A DNA stretch of 64,000 nt from Porticoccus sp041395745 (lineage in GTDB: Bacteria; Pseudomonadota; Gammaproteobacteria; Pseudomonadales; Porticoccaceae), in NCBI GenBank assembly GCA_041395745.1, contig JAWKZV010000002.1, positions 124,001 to 188,000 on the forward strand, in the 5' to 3' direction. Every line of letters begins with the position of its first letter. Within the stretch, counting starts at the first letter, position 1. A program made the position numbers and the translations under genes. Below the pieces are notes generated by a model. That model was not told the origin of the DNA. It saw only the letters and a list, made by a program, of their open reading frames with translations, and did not search any database. Positions 54,001-60,401 of the stretch are shown one piece after another.

Positions 54001-54339
54001 GAAGCTCAGGCTTATTTTGGGGTATTGAATGAAATTTTTGAAAGTGCCCTAGCTGACTATCGCAAAGTCGCCGAAGAGAGCCCCGCTTACGTTTCCAAAT
54101 CCAATGGACCTAATCCTGAATTGGCGGCAGGGATGGCGCTGGATATAGAAGGCATCATTGCCAAAAGGAAGATTCGAGACTGGGTACGGTCTGAAGATGT
54201 TGTAAAAGGTATGCAGAACGATATTGACGATTATCTGTTTGATATGCGGGATCATGGAACAGTCGATATTTCGACCAGCGATATGGATCAGATTATTGAG
54301 CGTTGTATCAGCGTCGCCAGGAAATTTTCGGGCGCTTGA
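51070..54339 (+). CDS. hsdR: type I restriction endonuclease/translocase subunit with altered helicase motif III
   Basis: 1089 residues from the ATG at 51070; a TTG at 51061 overlapping the hsdS stop is an alternative. N-terminal PD-(D/E)xK nuclease: D in RRADLVLF and ExK in FVVIECKRR (about residues 149-165). Translocase: Walker A HTTGSGKS (near 347), DEGH box (near 449), motif VI-type AIARVNRLHPGKDYG. Motif III reads FTCTHLL near residue 476 where HsdR proteins normally have FTGTPLL: Gly to Cys and Pro to His, each a single-base change. The rest of the frame is intact. The restriction activity may be impaired while modification persists (inference). Confidence 0.93.
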   Translation: MSLSYLEDLDSQIPAIQLLNGLGWEYLTREQALALRNGRKDQVVLTEILRPWLSDNNRIESKGETHLFTEANLHEAIRRLLEEPYDGLVRTNEKIYHLLTLGTSLDQTIGGERKGRSLHYIDWESPENNVYHITDEFTVERRQTQDTRRADLVLFVNGIPFVVIECKRRDKDAQSGDKQVDKGIKQLITYQRDDEIPQLFQYVQLLMATSVNDILYATVGTPRKFWSVWREEGLDTKIVTQFANHKLSESLQDKLFTPLQEKDGKAYQSAKGHFSALWSEGERLPTTQDTTLWAMLRPQRLMELLYGYVVFDAGVRKIARYQQFFAVKETLGRVQHLKEGKRDGGVIWHTTGSGKSLTMVMLAKALAIHPAITNPRVVLVTDRTDLDDQIWTTFEACGKSAIRAKSGEDLMRLISEGKASIITTVINKFDTVQNKYGLQDTNPNIFVLVDEGHRTNYCATHAIMSRIFPNACYIAFTCTHLLKKEKNTARKFGGLIHSYPLRKATVEDKAVLPLLYEGRIANLDINKPAMDTWFDRLTESLSREQKADLKRKMASKEMVHKVDQRIALLAYDISKHYKENFQGIGLKGQLAADSRLAAIAYRDYINQYGMVSCEVIMSKPDSRESGETINEEDLPAVNRFWKEMMNRFGNEDDYVKQVKASFGREDGVEILIVVSKLLTGFDEPRNTVLYIDKTMEEHNILQAIARVNRLHPGKDYGYIIDYRGILGGLNEAMQTYDALADYDAEDVQLDGAVIDTHAEVARLPQVHSDLWAVFKEVRNKHDNEALEQHLAPEDKRQEFYQALTEYQKVLMVALGTEHFYQDVDKKRIQAYKDDLKSFRSLRSSVQQRYAETIDFALYEQQIRKVMDSHIQAPDVGIVTELVNIFDSKAFDAEVEKLEGKAAKADTIASRVKKTITEKMEEDPVFYKKFGELVEQAIRDYRQGRIDEAEYLKRVTTVLETVRRGHEEDIPVKLEGHREAQAYFGVLNEIFESALADYRKVAEESPAYVSKSNGPNPELAAGMALDIEGIIAKRKIRDWVRSEDVVKGMQNDIDDYLFDMRDHGTVDISTSDMDQIIERCISVARKFSGA

Positions 54340-55049
54340 TGTTGATGAAAGATTCCGTGCAATGGGGCCGGACCCGAATTGACTTCAATTATCAGTTCAA
54401 AGATCGCAAGACGCTTGCCATCCATGTACATCCTGACCTGAACGTTATCGTTGACGCTCCTAAGGGAACAGAGCTGGAACGTATACGCGAGAAAGTCCTA
54501 AAGCGTGCTGACTGGATACGAAAGGCAAAACGGGAATTTGAGCTTTATTTACCAAAACAGCCGCCAAGGCAATATATCAATGGCGAATCCCATAGGTACC
54601 TGGGGCGTCAGTATCGAATAAAGGCGAGAAAGGCCAGGACAGAATGTATCCGTTGTTATCGTGGTTATTTCGACATTAGATGTAAAAGTGATCCAAATCC
54701 AGCCACAATCAAACGTATATTGGATGAGTGGTATTGGGAGAAAGCTAATATCGTTTTTTATAAACGATATGAGGAATTGGTAAAGAAAGCTTCAATGATA
54801 GGAGTCGAAGAAGCACCCTTTCAGATTAGAAAACTAGCTACACGCTGGGGCAGTTGTAGCAAATCAGGAAAAATTACTTTGAATCTTGAGCTCATTAAGG
54901 CACCGGCTGAGTGCATCGACTACGTGATCGTTCATGAGTTATGTCATCTCAAAGAGCATAATCATGGACCAAGATTTTGGAATTTGGTCCGCAAAATTAT
55001 TCCTGATTACCAAGAGCGGAAACAGATGCTAAATACTAAAATTGGTTAG
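54339..55049 (+). CDS. YgjP-like metallopeptidase (M48/DUF45)
   Basis: 236 residues; the ATG at 54339 shares its A with the hsdR stop (TGATG). The zinc site is HELCHLKEHNHGPRFW (HExxH near residue 203, with the third ligand His just after), preceded by ATRWGSCSKSGKITLNLELIKAP, the classic DUF45 signature. Such genes are frequent companions of type I hsdR genes (family knowledge), and the role is not established. Possibilities are proteolytic control of the restriction subunit or a separate defence function. The coupling to hsdR argues for a direct link. Confidence 0.9.
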   Translation: MLMKDSVQWGRTRIDFNYQFKDRKTLAIHVHPDLNVIVDAPKGTELERIREKVLKRADWIRKAKREFELYLPKQPPRQYINGESHRYLGRQYRIKARKARTECIRCYRGYFDIRCKSDPNPATIKRILDEWYWEKANIVFYKRYEELVKKASMIGVEEAPFQIRKLATRWGSCSKSGKITLNLELIKAPAECIDYVIVHELCHLKEHNHGPRFWNLVRKIIPDYQERKQMLNTKIG

Positions 55050-55101
55050 GGATTTGGCACTATGAATAGTCGATCCAAAGGCTAGGGAGATTTGAATATT
55101 A

Positions 55102-56025
55102 ATGAGTGATATTAAGCTTTTTACTATACAGGACGGCAAAGCTAAGGAGTTAAAAGGCTCAGAAGCTGCGCTGGAAAAATCACTCCAGGTGTTAATTGAA
55201 AACAACCTTGATGTGTTATTGGGGATAAATTTTCTCGCCTCTGAATATTCAACCGGGCCAATCCATGGTGGTCGTATAGATTCTTTAGGGTTGGATGAGA
55301 ATCACTGCCCCGTGATTATTGAATACAAGCGTTCAACAAATGAAAACGTGATAAACCAGGGACTTTATTACCTTGATTGGCTGATGGATCACCAGGCTGA
55401 GTTCAAATTGCTTGTAATGGAAAAGTTAGGGAAAGAGATTGCCGACGAGATTGAATGGATTGCCCCCCGGTTGTTATGTATAGCCGGGGGTTTTACAAAA
55501 TTTGATAGCCATGCAGTGAAACAAATAAACCGCAATATTGAGCTAATCAAATACAGTCATTTTGAGGGTGATTTATTAGCTTTTGAACTCATTAACGCGA
55601 TTCAGGCAGAAAGTAAGTCTTCGACAGGAAACGTTATCAAGCCGTCTTCAACTGCTAGTTCTAATCAATATAAACATTTTGAAGAGTATCTAAGTCAATC
55701 GGACCAAACCTTAAAGGATTTGTTTGATCAGTTCGATCAATTTTGCCAGAACCTTGGAGATGATGTTCAGGTCAAAACACTCAAGTTTTATCAGGCCTAC
55801 AAACGGATCAAAAACTTTGCTTGTGCCGAAGTTAGGCCATCGCTTGGACATGTTTTGGTTTTTCTTAAACTCAACCCTGATAGTATCGATTTGATTGACG
55901 GCTTTAGCCGAGATGTGAGGGGCGTTGGTCACTATGGAACCGGCGATCTGGAAATTACTATTCGTTCCATGGAAGATCTTGATAAAGCAAAATCCCTCAT
56001 AGTGGCGGCATTCGAGAATAACTAA
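55102..56025 (+). CDS. NucS-like PD-(D/E)xK nuclease with C-terminal DUF5655 domain
   Basis: 307 residues. N-terminal half (about 20-130): nuclease core with GGRIDSLGLDENHCPVIIEYKRSTNENVINQ (D, then ExK), as in NucS and DUF91-type endonucleases. C-terminal part (about 195-305): DUF5655-type domain (VKTLKFYQAYKRIKNFACAEV, FLKLNPDSIDLIDGFSRDVRGVGHYGTGDLEI). The base composition is clearly more AT-rich than the EPS region. It lies downstream of the restriction genes on the same strand with a 52-bp gap. It could be a nuclease acting on mismatched or modified DNA; its place in the island's defence set is inferred from position. Confidence 0.83.
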   Translation: MSDIKLFTIQDGKAKELKGSEAALEKSLQVLIENNLDVLLGINFLASEYSTGPIHGGRIDSLGLDENHCPVIIEYKRSTNENVINQGLYYLDWLMDHQAEFKLLVMEKLGKEIADEIEWIAPRLLCIAGGFTKFDSHAVKQINRNIELIKYSHFEGDLLAFELINAIQAESKSSTGNVIKPSSTASSNQYKHFEEYLSQSDQTLKDLFDQFDQFCQNLGDDVQVKTLKFYQAYKRIKNFACAEVRPSLGHVLVFLKLNPDSIDLIDGFSRDVRGVGHYGTGDLEITIRSMEDLDKAKSLIVAAFENN

Positions 56026-56043
56026 ATTCACTGAGAACCAAGG

Positions 56044-56892
56044 ATGGCCAGAAGGAAGCAATCATTTTTTGAAGACATAATGGAAATCACCTCCCGGTTC
56101 CCCTGGTGGGTTGGTGTTCTTCTGGCAATGTTTTCATATTTAATATTTCATTATTTGGCGGGTGTTGAGGTTAGGCCACCGGATGGCAAAAGAATCATCG
56201 AATCCAGTTACATTTTGAAAAGTGTAGGTGTTTCACTCTCGCATGGGTTGCAATATGTGTTCCCAATATTTTTCTTCGCTGGAGCTTTAGTTTCAGCAAT
56301 TTTGAGTCTTAGAAAAAAGAAACTCTACGGCCATTTAAAACAAAATCCTGTTATTCAAACTCTTCAAGATATGAGCTGGAAGGAATTTGAATTATTGGTA
56401 GGGCAGTATTTCACCGAACAGGGTTTCACTGTGCGCCAAAATGTGAAATCCGGTCCGGATGGCGGTGTTGATCTGGTAGTTTTGAAAGATGCCGAAAAAT
56501 ACCTGGTTCAATGCAAACAGTGGCGGTCAACCAAAGTTGGCGTTGAAATTGTTCGGGAGTTGCTGGGTGCAATTGCTGCCCAGGGCGCAGTGGGTGGGTT
56601 CGTTGTGACCTCAGGGAGATTTACAGAGCCAGCCAAAGATTTTGTAAAAGGGCGGAATATCGAGTTGGTCGACGGCAATTTGATTGTTAGTAAGGTCGGG
56701 AATGTACCTCCAACTCTTGAGGGCACCACAATCAATCAACCAGAAACCATTCCACAAACCCACCCAAGTTGTCTCAAATGTGGTTCTCCCATGGTCAAGA
56801 GAAAAGCCAGGAAAGGTGCAAATACGGGTAATGAGTTTTGGGGTTGTAGTACATTCCCAGAATGTCGTGGCGTCAGGAAGATTAATAGCTAA
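56044..56892 (+). CDS. membrane-anchored Mrr-like restriction endonuclease with zinc ribbon
   Basis: 282 residues. Two N-terminal membrane segments (about 18-40 and 68-92). Mrr/PD-(D/E)xK nuclease at about 110-215: MSWKEFELLVGQYFTEQGFTV, GGVDLVV (D) and YLVQCKQWR (QxK). A topoisomerase-type zinc ribbon follows at about 243-280 (CLKCGSPM to CSTFPECRG, four cysteines). Mrr enzymes cut methylated foreign DNA. Membrane-attached versions with a C-terminal zinc ribbon occur widely in defence islands. It starts 18 bp after the DUF5655 gene and is probably co-transcribed with it. Confidence 0.87.
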   Translation: MARRKQSFFEDIMEITSRFPWWVGVLLAMFSYLIFHYLAGVEVRPPDGKRIIESSYILKSVGVSLSHGLQYVFPIFFFAGALVSAILSLRKKKLYGHLKQNPVIQTLQDMSWKEFELLVGQYFTEQGFTVRQNVKSGPDGGVDLVVLKDAEKYLVQCKQWRSTKVGVEIVRELLGAIAAQGAVGGFVVTSGRFTEPAKDFVKGRNIELVDGNLIVSKVGNVPPTLEGTTINQPETIPQTHPSCLKCGSPMVKRKARKGANTGNEFWGCSTFPECRGVRKINS

Positions 56893-57728
56893 GGACCTTA
56901 AGTATTGCAGCATCTCCACCGAGTTATTGATGGTGAATTTACTATTCTACTCACTCTTCACATCAGAAACTCTGGACTTGGTAACAGTAATCGTTTTACA
57001 GCTTTTACCTGTCCTAAATAATTGAAGAAGTGTATTCGCCCATGTCACTGCCAATGCTAGTGGTAGTGACGTGGGCGACCGCACCAATAACCGCAACGGT
57101 TTGCGCCGGAATTTCACGATGACACCCGGATGATCTGTTCCTAAACTAGCCTCCAATGTTGTTGTAACGGTTCTATCCGCGGCCACTGCGGGAAAGTGGC
57201 AAGGCAAGCTCCACCTTGCGCAAGCAAACGGAGTAGAGTGCGAAACAGGTCTGTAATCGCACTTGTGCAGGGTAGTAGTTATTTTGTTTCTGCACAGGCC
57301 TATCTTTCATGCAGCGGGCTTCGGTCTGCACTTTTAAAAGTACTTTTCAATCTGTACCGGTCAAGCTTTGTAGTTGTTATAGGCCGGATACACCTTCAGT
57401 TTGCGAGCCTTTCGGCAGTGGCATTCAGCAACAGTTGATAGCTGTCGTCTGGCTCGACCCTTCCAAGTCAATGTTACTAGCTGCATCACGCAGCTATTTC
57501 GTGTCCCTTAACTCAATCTAAATAAAGGAGGTAATTCCACTCACCCGGATAGCCGGGATATTGGTTTGCAGGTGCCAGGTCTCTTCAGAGAACAAATCTG
57601 CTGTCTAGGGCCAGACATATTCAGGTCAGTTTCGGGCGTTGTGTCCCGTGATCTTTCTGCCATGTGCAGACCGTCCAGGCTACGGCTTGGCGCTGATCAG
57701 AAACACTAACCAACACAGGTTTACACGA
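56893..57728 (+). other. long non-coding stretch between the nuclease and integrase genes
   Basis: No convincing gene on either strand; the open frames lack domains and ribosome sites. Visible elements are a perfect Shine-Dalgarno-like AAAGGAGGT at 57524-57532 with only a very short frame behind it, and a small hairpin CCCGG-ATAG-CCGGG at 57544-57557. The region may hold decayed genes, a small RNA, or the promoter of the recombinase at 57729. Confidence 0.45.
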
Positions 57729-58598
57729 ATGAGAGACTTGAACTACCAATTGAAACAACTGTGCCGCCATAACCGGCAAGGCAGCTATGCCACCCGCAGT
57801 AATCGTGAGCACCAGTTAACCCAGATCGCTGATCAGCTCCATGAATTGGGTTTCAGGCGAATGAGTAAACATTCCCTGAAGCCCAAGCATGTGGAAGCCC
57901 TGGTTAAGCTGTGGCAATCACAGAACCTTTCGCCCGGCACCATCAAGAACCGGATGAGCAATCTGCGTTGGTGGGCCAGGACGGTGAATAAGCAAAACGT
58001 GATTGCCCGCTCCAACGACTTCTACGGCATCCCGGATCGGCACTATGGTTCCACTGGAACCGCCAAAGCGAGAACACTGGATCAGGACAAACTGGATCAA
58101 ATTAAAGATCCCCATGTGCGTATGAGCCTGCAACTCCAGTCCGCCTTTGGACTACGGCGGGAAGAAGCGCTGAAAATCAAACCAAGACAAGCGGATGAAG
58201 GTCAACAGCTCAGATTACAGGCCAGCTGGACCAAGGGCGGTAAGGAAAGAACCATCCCTATCCGCACAGAACAACAACGGCAACTGCTGGAGCAGGCCAA
58301 AGCGCTGGCAGGCAATCATTCCCTGATTCCCCAAAACCGGCAATACATCCAACAAGTACGCATCTACGAACGCCAAACCGCCAATGCCGGGTTATCCAGG
58401 ATGCACGGGCTGAGACATACCTATGCCCAGAATCGCTACCAGGAACTGACTGGCTGGGAAGCGCCTAATCGGGGCGGGCCGACCCATCAACAACTCACAA
58501 TCCATCAAAAAGCCCTGGATCAGCAAGCCCGGTTACAGATATCCCGCGAGCTGGGCCATGAGCGCGAGCAAATTACAGCGGTGTACCTGGGGAGATAA
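57729..58598 (+). CDS. tyrosine recombinase (integrase domain, Integrase_1-like)
   Basis: 289 residues from the ATG at 57729; a longer frame from 57639 is unlikely. N-terminal SAM-like DNA-binding domain (KHVEALVKLWQSQNLSPGTIKNRMSNLRWWA), then the catalytic domain with R in AFGLRREEAL (near 155), HxxR in LSRMHGLRHTYAQ (near 224) and H...Y in LGHEREQITAVYLG near the end, all essential residues present. It differs from the tRNA-adjacent integrase at 58816, so the island has two recombinases. Its stop is 2 bp before the excisionase-like gene, so they are probably one operon. It may serve another recombination site than the tRNA. Confidence 0.85.
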   Translation: MRDLNYQLKQLCRHNRQGSYATRSNREHQLTQIADQLHELGFRRMSKHSLKPKHVEALVKLWQSQNLSPGTIKNRMSNLRWWARTVNKQNVIARSNDFYGIPDRHYGSTGTAKARTLDQDKLDQIKDPHVRMSLQLQSAFGLRREEALKIKPRQADEGQQLRLQASWTKGGKERTIPIRTEQQRQLLEQAKALAGNHSLIPQNRQYIQQVRIYERQTANAGLSRMHGLRHTYAQNRYQELTGWEAPNRGGPTHQQLTIHQKALDQQARLQISRELGHEREQITAVYLGR

Positions 58599-58600
58599 CA

Positions 58601-58951
58601 GTGAAAGGAATCCTGCCACGGCTTATTCGACTCCGGGATGCCCCGGCCTATCTGGGCATGGACAAGAACCGCTTCAACCGGGAAGTCCGACACCAGTTGA
58701 CAGAGATTCCCATTGGCAAGCAGGGCATTGCCTTTGACCGCCTTGAAATGGATGCCTGGGTGGAGCAGTATAAGTCCCGCTGTGGGTGTTCGACGAACCA
58801 TAGGAGCAATTCACTATGTCGAAGAGAACACCGGGCCTCGTCAAGCGGGGCAAAAACGGCATCTGGACAATCGACAAACGTATCCGAGGATATGGCCGCC
58901 TTTTCGAAAGCACTGGCACGGGTGACAGGCAGGAAGCCGAGCAATACCTGA
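58601..58951 (+). CDS. excisionase-like (AlpA/Xis-type) small DNA-binding protein
   Basis: 116 residues from a GTG behind GGGGAGATAACA. The first about 65 residues are a MerR/AlpA-like winged helix (LIRLRDAPAYLGMDKNRFNREVR, then GIAFDRLEMDAWVEQY), typical of excisionases and island-mobility regulators. The last about 50 residues overlap the integrase gene in another frame and have no conserved features, so the functional protein may be essentially the first half. It sits between the two recombinases, which fits a role in excision control. Confidence 0.72.
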   Translation: MKGILPRLIRLRDAPAYLGMDKNRFNREVRHQLTEIPIGKQGIAFDRLEMDAWVEQYKSRCGCSTNHRSNSLCRREHRASSSGAKTASGQSTNVSEDMAAFSKALARVTGRKPSNT

Positions 58952-59985
58952 TCTTTCGCCTGGAGCAGATTCGAAATGAAAGGGTGTACGGCATCAAACC
59001 CGATTACACCTTTCGTCAGGCAGCCACCAAGTATCTTCTGGAGAACGAGTACAAACGCAGTATTGATCGCGATGCCCAGTCGCTGAGGATTCTCGATCCT
59101 TTTATTGGGAACCTGGCGTTACGGCAGGTGCATCAGGATACCTTGGGGCCTTTTATTGCTTCACGCAAAAAGGAAGGTCTGAAGTCCAATACGATCAATC
59201 GCGATTTGGCTGTTGTCCGGCGGGTACTGATGTTAGCCGCCAGATTGTGGCGCGATGAGCGCGGCAATCCTTGGCTGGAAACACCGCCGCTAATTCGTAT
59301 GCTGGATTGGAAAGATGCCAGAAAACCATACCCGCTTTCGTGGGTTGAGCAGGAGCGGCTGTTTGCCGAATTGCCAAAGCACTTGCGGGAAATGGCGTTG
59401 TTCAAGGTCAACACCGGCACGCGGGAAGCGGAAGTCTGCGGGTTGCGCTGGGATTGGGAAGTTTCTCTTCCGGAGCTGTCTGCCAGTGTATTCCTGCTAC
59501 CGGGTGAGCTTGTAAAAAATGGCGAAGATCGGTTGGTGGTACTGAACTCTGTCGCAAGAGCCGTTGTGAATCGTCAGCGGGGTAAACATCGGGAACATGT
59601 GTTCACCTACAAGTACAAAGGTGAGTACAAACCGGTCGAGCGGATGAATACCAAGGCGTGGCGCAGAGCGCGGGACGTGACAGAGTTATCTCAGGTCAGG
59701 GTTCACGACTTGAAACACACCTTCGGGCGTCGCCTGCGCGCTGCTGGCATTGGTGTTGAGACGCGTATGGTGCTGCTTGGTCACACCAACAAGCAAATCA
59801 CCACACACTACTCGGCAGTGGAAATCGGGGAACTGATAGAAGCAGCCGAGAAGGTGAGTTTTGAGCGGGGATCAACGCCAACATTGACGCTACTGAAGAG
59901 TCCAAATGCTAAGACAGAAGGAGGGTCACGCAAATCTCACGCATTTGGCAGAAACAAAAAGGGCTACGCGTACGTAACCCTTTGA
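58816..59985 (+). CDS. tyrosine integrase of the tRNA-Met island
   Basis: 389 residues; ATG with an AGGAG site nine bases upstream, lying inside the excisionase-like frame (136-base overlap). It has an N-terminal arm-binding domain, a core-binding domain (FRQAATKYLLENEYKRS) and a catalytic domain with R in NTGTREAEVCGLRW, H-x-x-K/H in VHDLKHTFGRRLRAAG, and LGHTNKQITTHYS with the nucleophile tyrosine. It ends 6 bp from the tRNA-Met 3' end, as expected for an integrase whose attachment site is in that tRNA. The last codons double as the tRNA terminator on the other strand, and the 19-bp arm repeat lies inside its coding sequence. Confidence 0.92.
   Translation: MSKRTPGLVKRGKNGIWTIDKRIRGYGRLFESTGTGDRQEAEQYLIFRLEQIRNERVYGIKPDYTFRQAATKYLLENEYKRSIDRDAQSLRILDPFIGNLALRQVHQDTLGPFIASRKKEGLKSNTINRDLAVVRRVLMLAARLWRDERGNPWLETPPLIRMLDWKDARKPYPLSWVEQERLFAELPKHLREMALFKVNTGTREAEVCGLRWDWEVSLPELSASVFLLPGELVKNGEDRLVVLNSVARAVVNRQRGKHREHVFTYKYKGEYKPVERMNTKAWRRARDVTELSQVRVHDLKHTFGRRLRAAGIGVETRMVLLGHTNKQITTHYSAVEIGELIEAAEKVSFERGSTPTLTLLKSPNAKTEGGSRKSHAFGRNKKGYAYVTL
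59925..59943 (+). repeat. integrase arm-type repeat, right copy
   Basis: GTCACGCAAATCTCACGCA, identical to 45628-45646. It lies within the end of the integrase gene, 48 bp from the tRNA 3' end. It holds two TCACGCA half-sites 11 bp apart. Confidence 0.7.
59958..59983 (-). terminator. terminator of the reconstituted tRNA-Met, overlapping the integrase 3' end
   Basis: Inverted repeat AAAGGGCTACG / CGTAACCCTTT with one mismatch and loop CGTA, bordered by A/T runs. Read on the minus strand it follows the CCA end of tRNA-Met by 8 bases. It is supplied by the island and replaces the native terminator now left at 45454-45481. Confidence 0.7.
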
Positions 59986-59991
59986 AAAATA

Positions 59992-60068
59992 TGGTAGCTA
60001 CGGGCAGACTTGAACTGCCGACCCCAGCATTATGAATGCTGTGCTCTAACCAGCTGAGCTACGTAGCC
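59992..60068 (-). tRNA. tRNA-Met (CAU), elongator type
   Basis: 77 bases with encoded CCA. Acceptor stem GGCTACG pairs with CGTAGCT, anticodon loop TTCATAA (CAU), T arm GGCAG-TTCAAGT-CTGCC. The body closely resembles the E. coli elongator tRNA-Met. The 3' half was brought in by the island (see 45490-45534), so this is a hybrid tRNA whose 5' part is host and 3' part is island. Confidence 0.95.
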
Positions 60069-60117
60069 ACTGTCGATATCTTGAGGGCGCGAATTTTCAC
60101 GATTTTGCCGGGGGTTG

Positions 60118-60381
60118 TCAAGGCGTTTTCAGCCTTTGGGGGAATGGTCGTTGCTTGCTTGAGCCGGAAAATTCATGATCCCGGTAGTGGGGGTCCAGCC
60201 AGCATTGTGGCAGGAGCTCTCCCGACGGAAATACTAGCTTGCGCTTGTCGATTTTTTCCGGCTCCTGGGCTTCCTCTCCATAGTGGTAGCAGCCGGAGAT
60301 CGATTCCTGAAAGGGGTCGAACAGTTCCTGTAGTGATCGGATTTCCACAAGGTGGTTGGTGTCTTTCTCTTTGAGAAGCAT
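60118..60381 (-). CDS. small conserved protein of unknown function
   Basis: 87 residues. It starts MLLKEKDTNHLVEIRSLQEL and has a conserved-looking core with CYHYGEEAQEP and LVFPSGELLPQCWLDPHYR. I recall this pattern from short proteobacterial proteins of unknown function (some labelled acetyltransferase without good support). There is no signal peptide or membrane segment. It lies 20 bp from the dehydrogenase gene on the same strand and 50 bp from the tRNA. Confidence 0.6.
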   Translation of the reverse strand: MLLKEKDTNHLVEIRSLQELFDPFQESISGCYHYGEEAQEPEKIDKRKLVFPSGELLPQCWLDPHYRDHEFSGSSKQRPFPQRLKTP

Positions 60382-60401
60382 GACAAACGCCTCCGCTTTC
60401 C

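Larger units (their letters stand above)
45516..60036. mobile_element. genomic island integrated in tRNA-Met, carrying type I restriction and other defence-like genes
   Basis: Bounded by a 19-bp direct repeat inside tRNA-Met sequence. It includes an integrase gene at the right end next to the reconstituted tRNA, an excisionase-like gene, a second tyrosine recombinase, Fic, and a restriction cluster. Two 19-bp arm-like repeats lie just inside the ends. The middle part (54300-57000) is visibly more AT-rich than the flanks. No conjugation, replication or phage structural genes are seen, so it is an integrative island mobilised by other means or by excision alone. Confidence 0.92.

Noticed and set aside
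57524..57600. Perfect Shine-Dalgarno AAAGGAGGT that might introduce a small gene
   Set aside because: Only a frame of about 15-20 codons without ATG or GTG follows, ending in TAG; no support for a protein.
60036..60374. Plus-strand frame next to the tRNA
   Set aside because: It runs opposite the small conserved gene at 60118-60381 and through the tRNA; no coding support.
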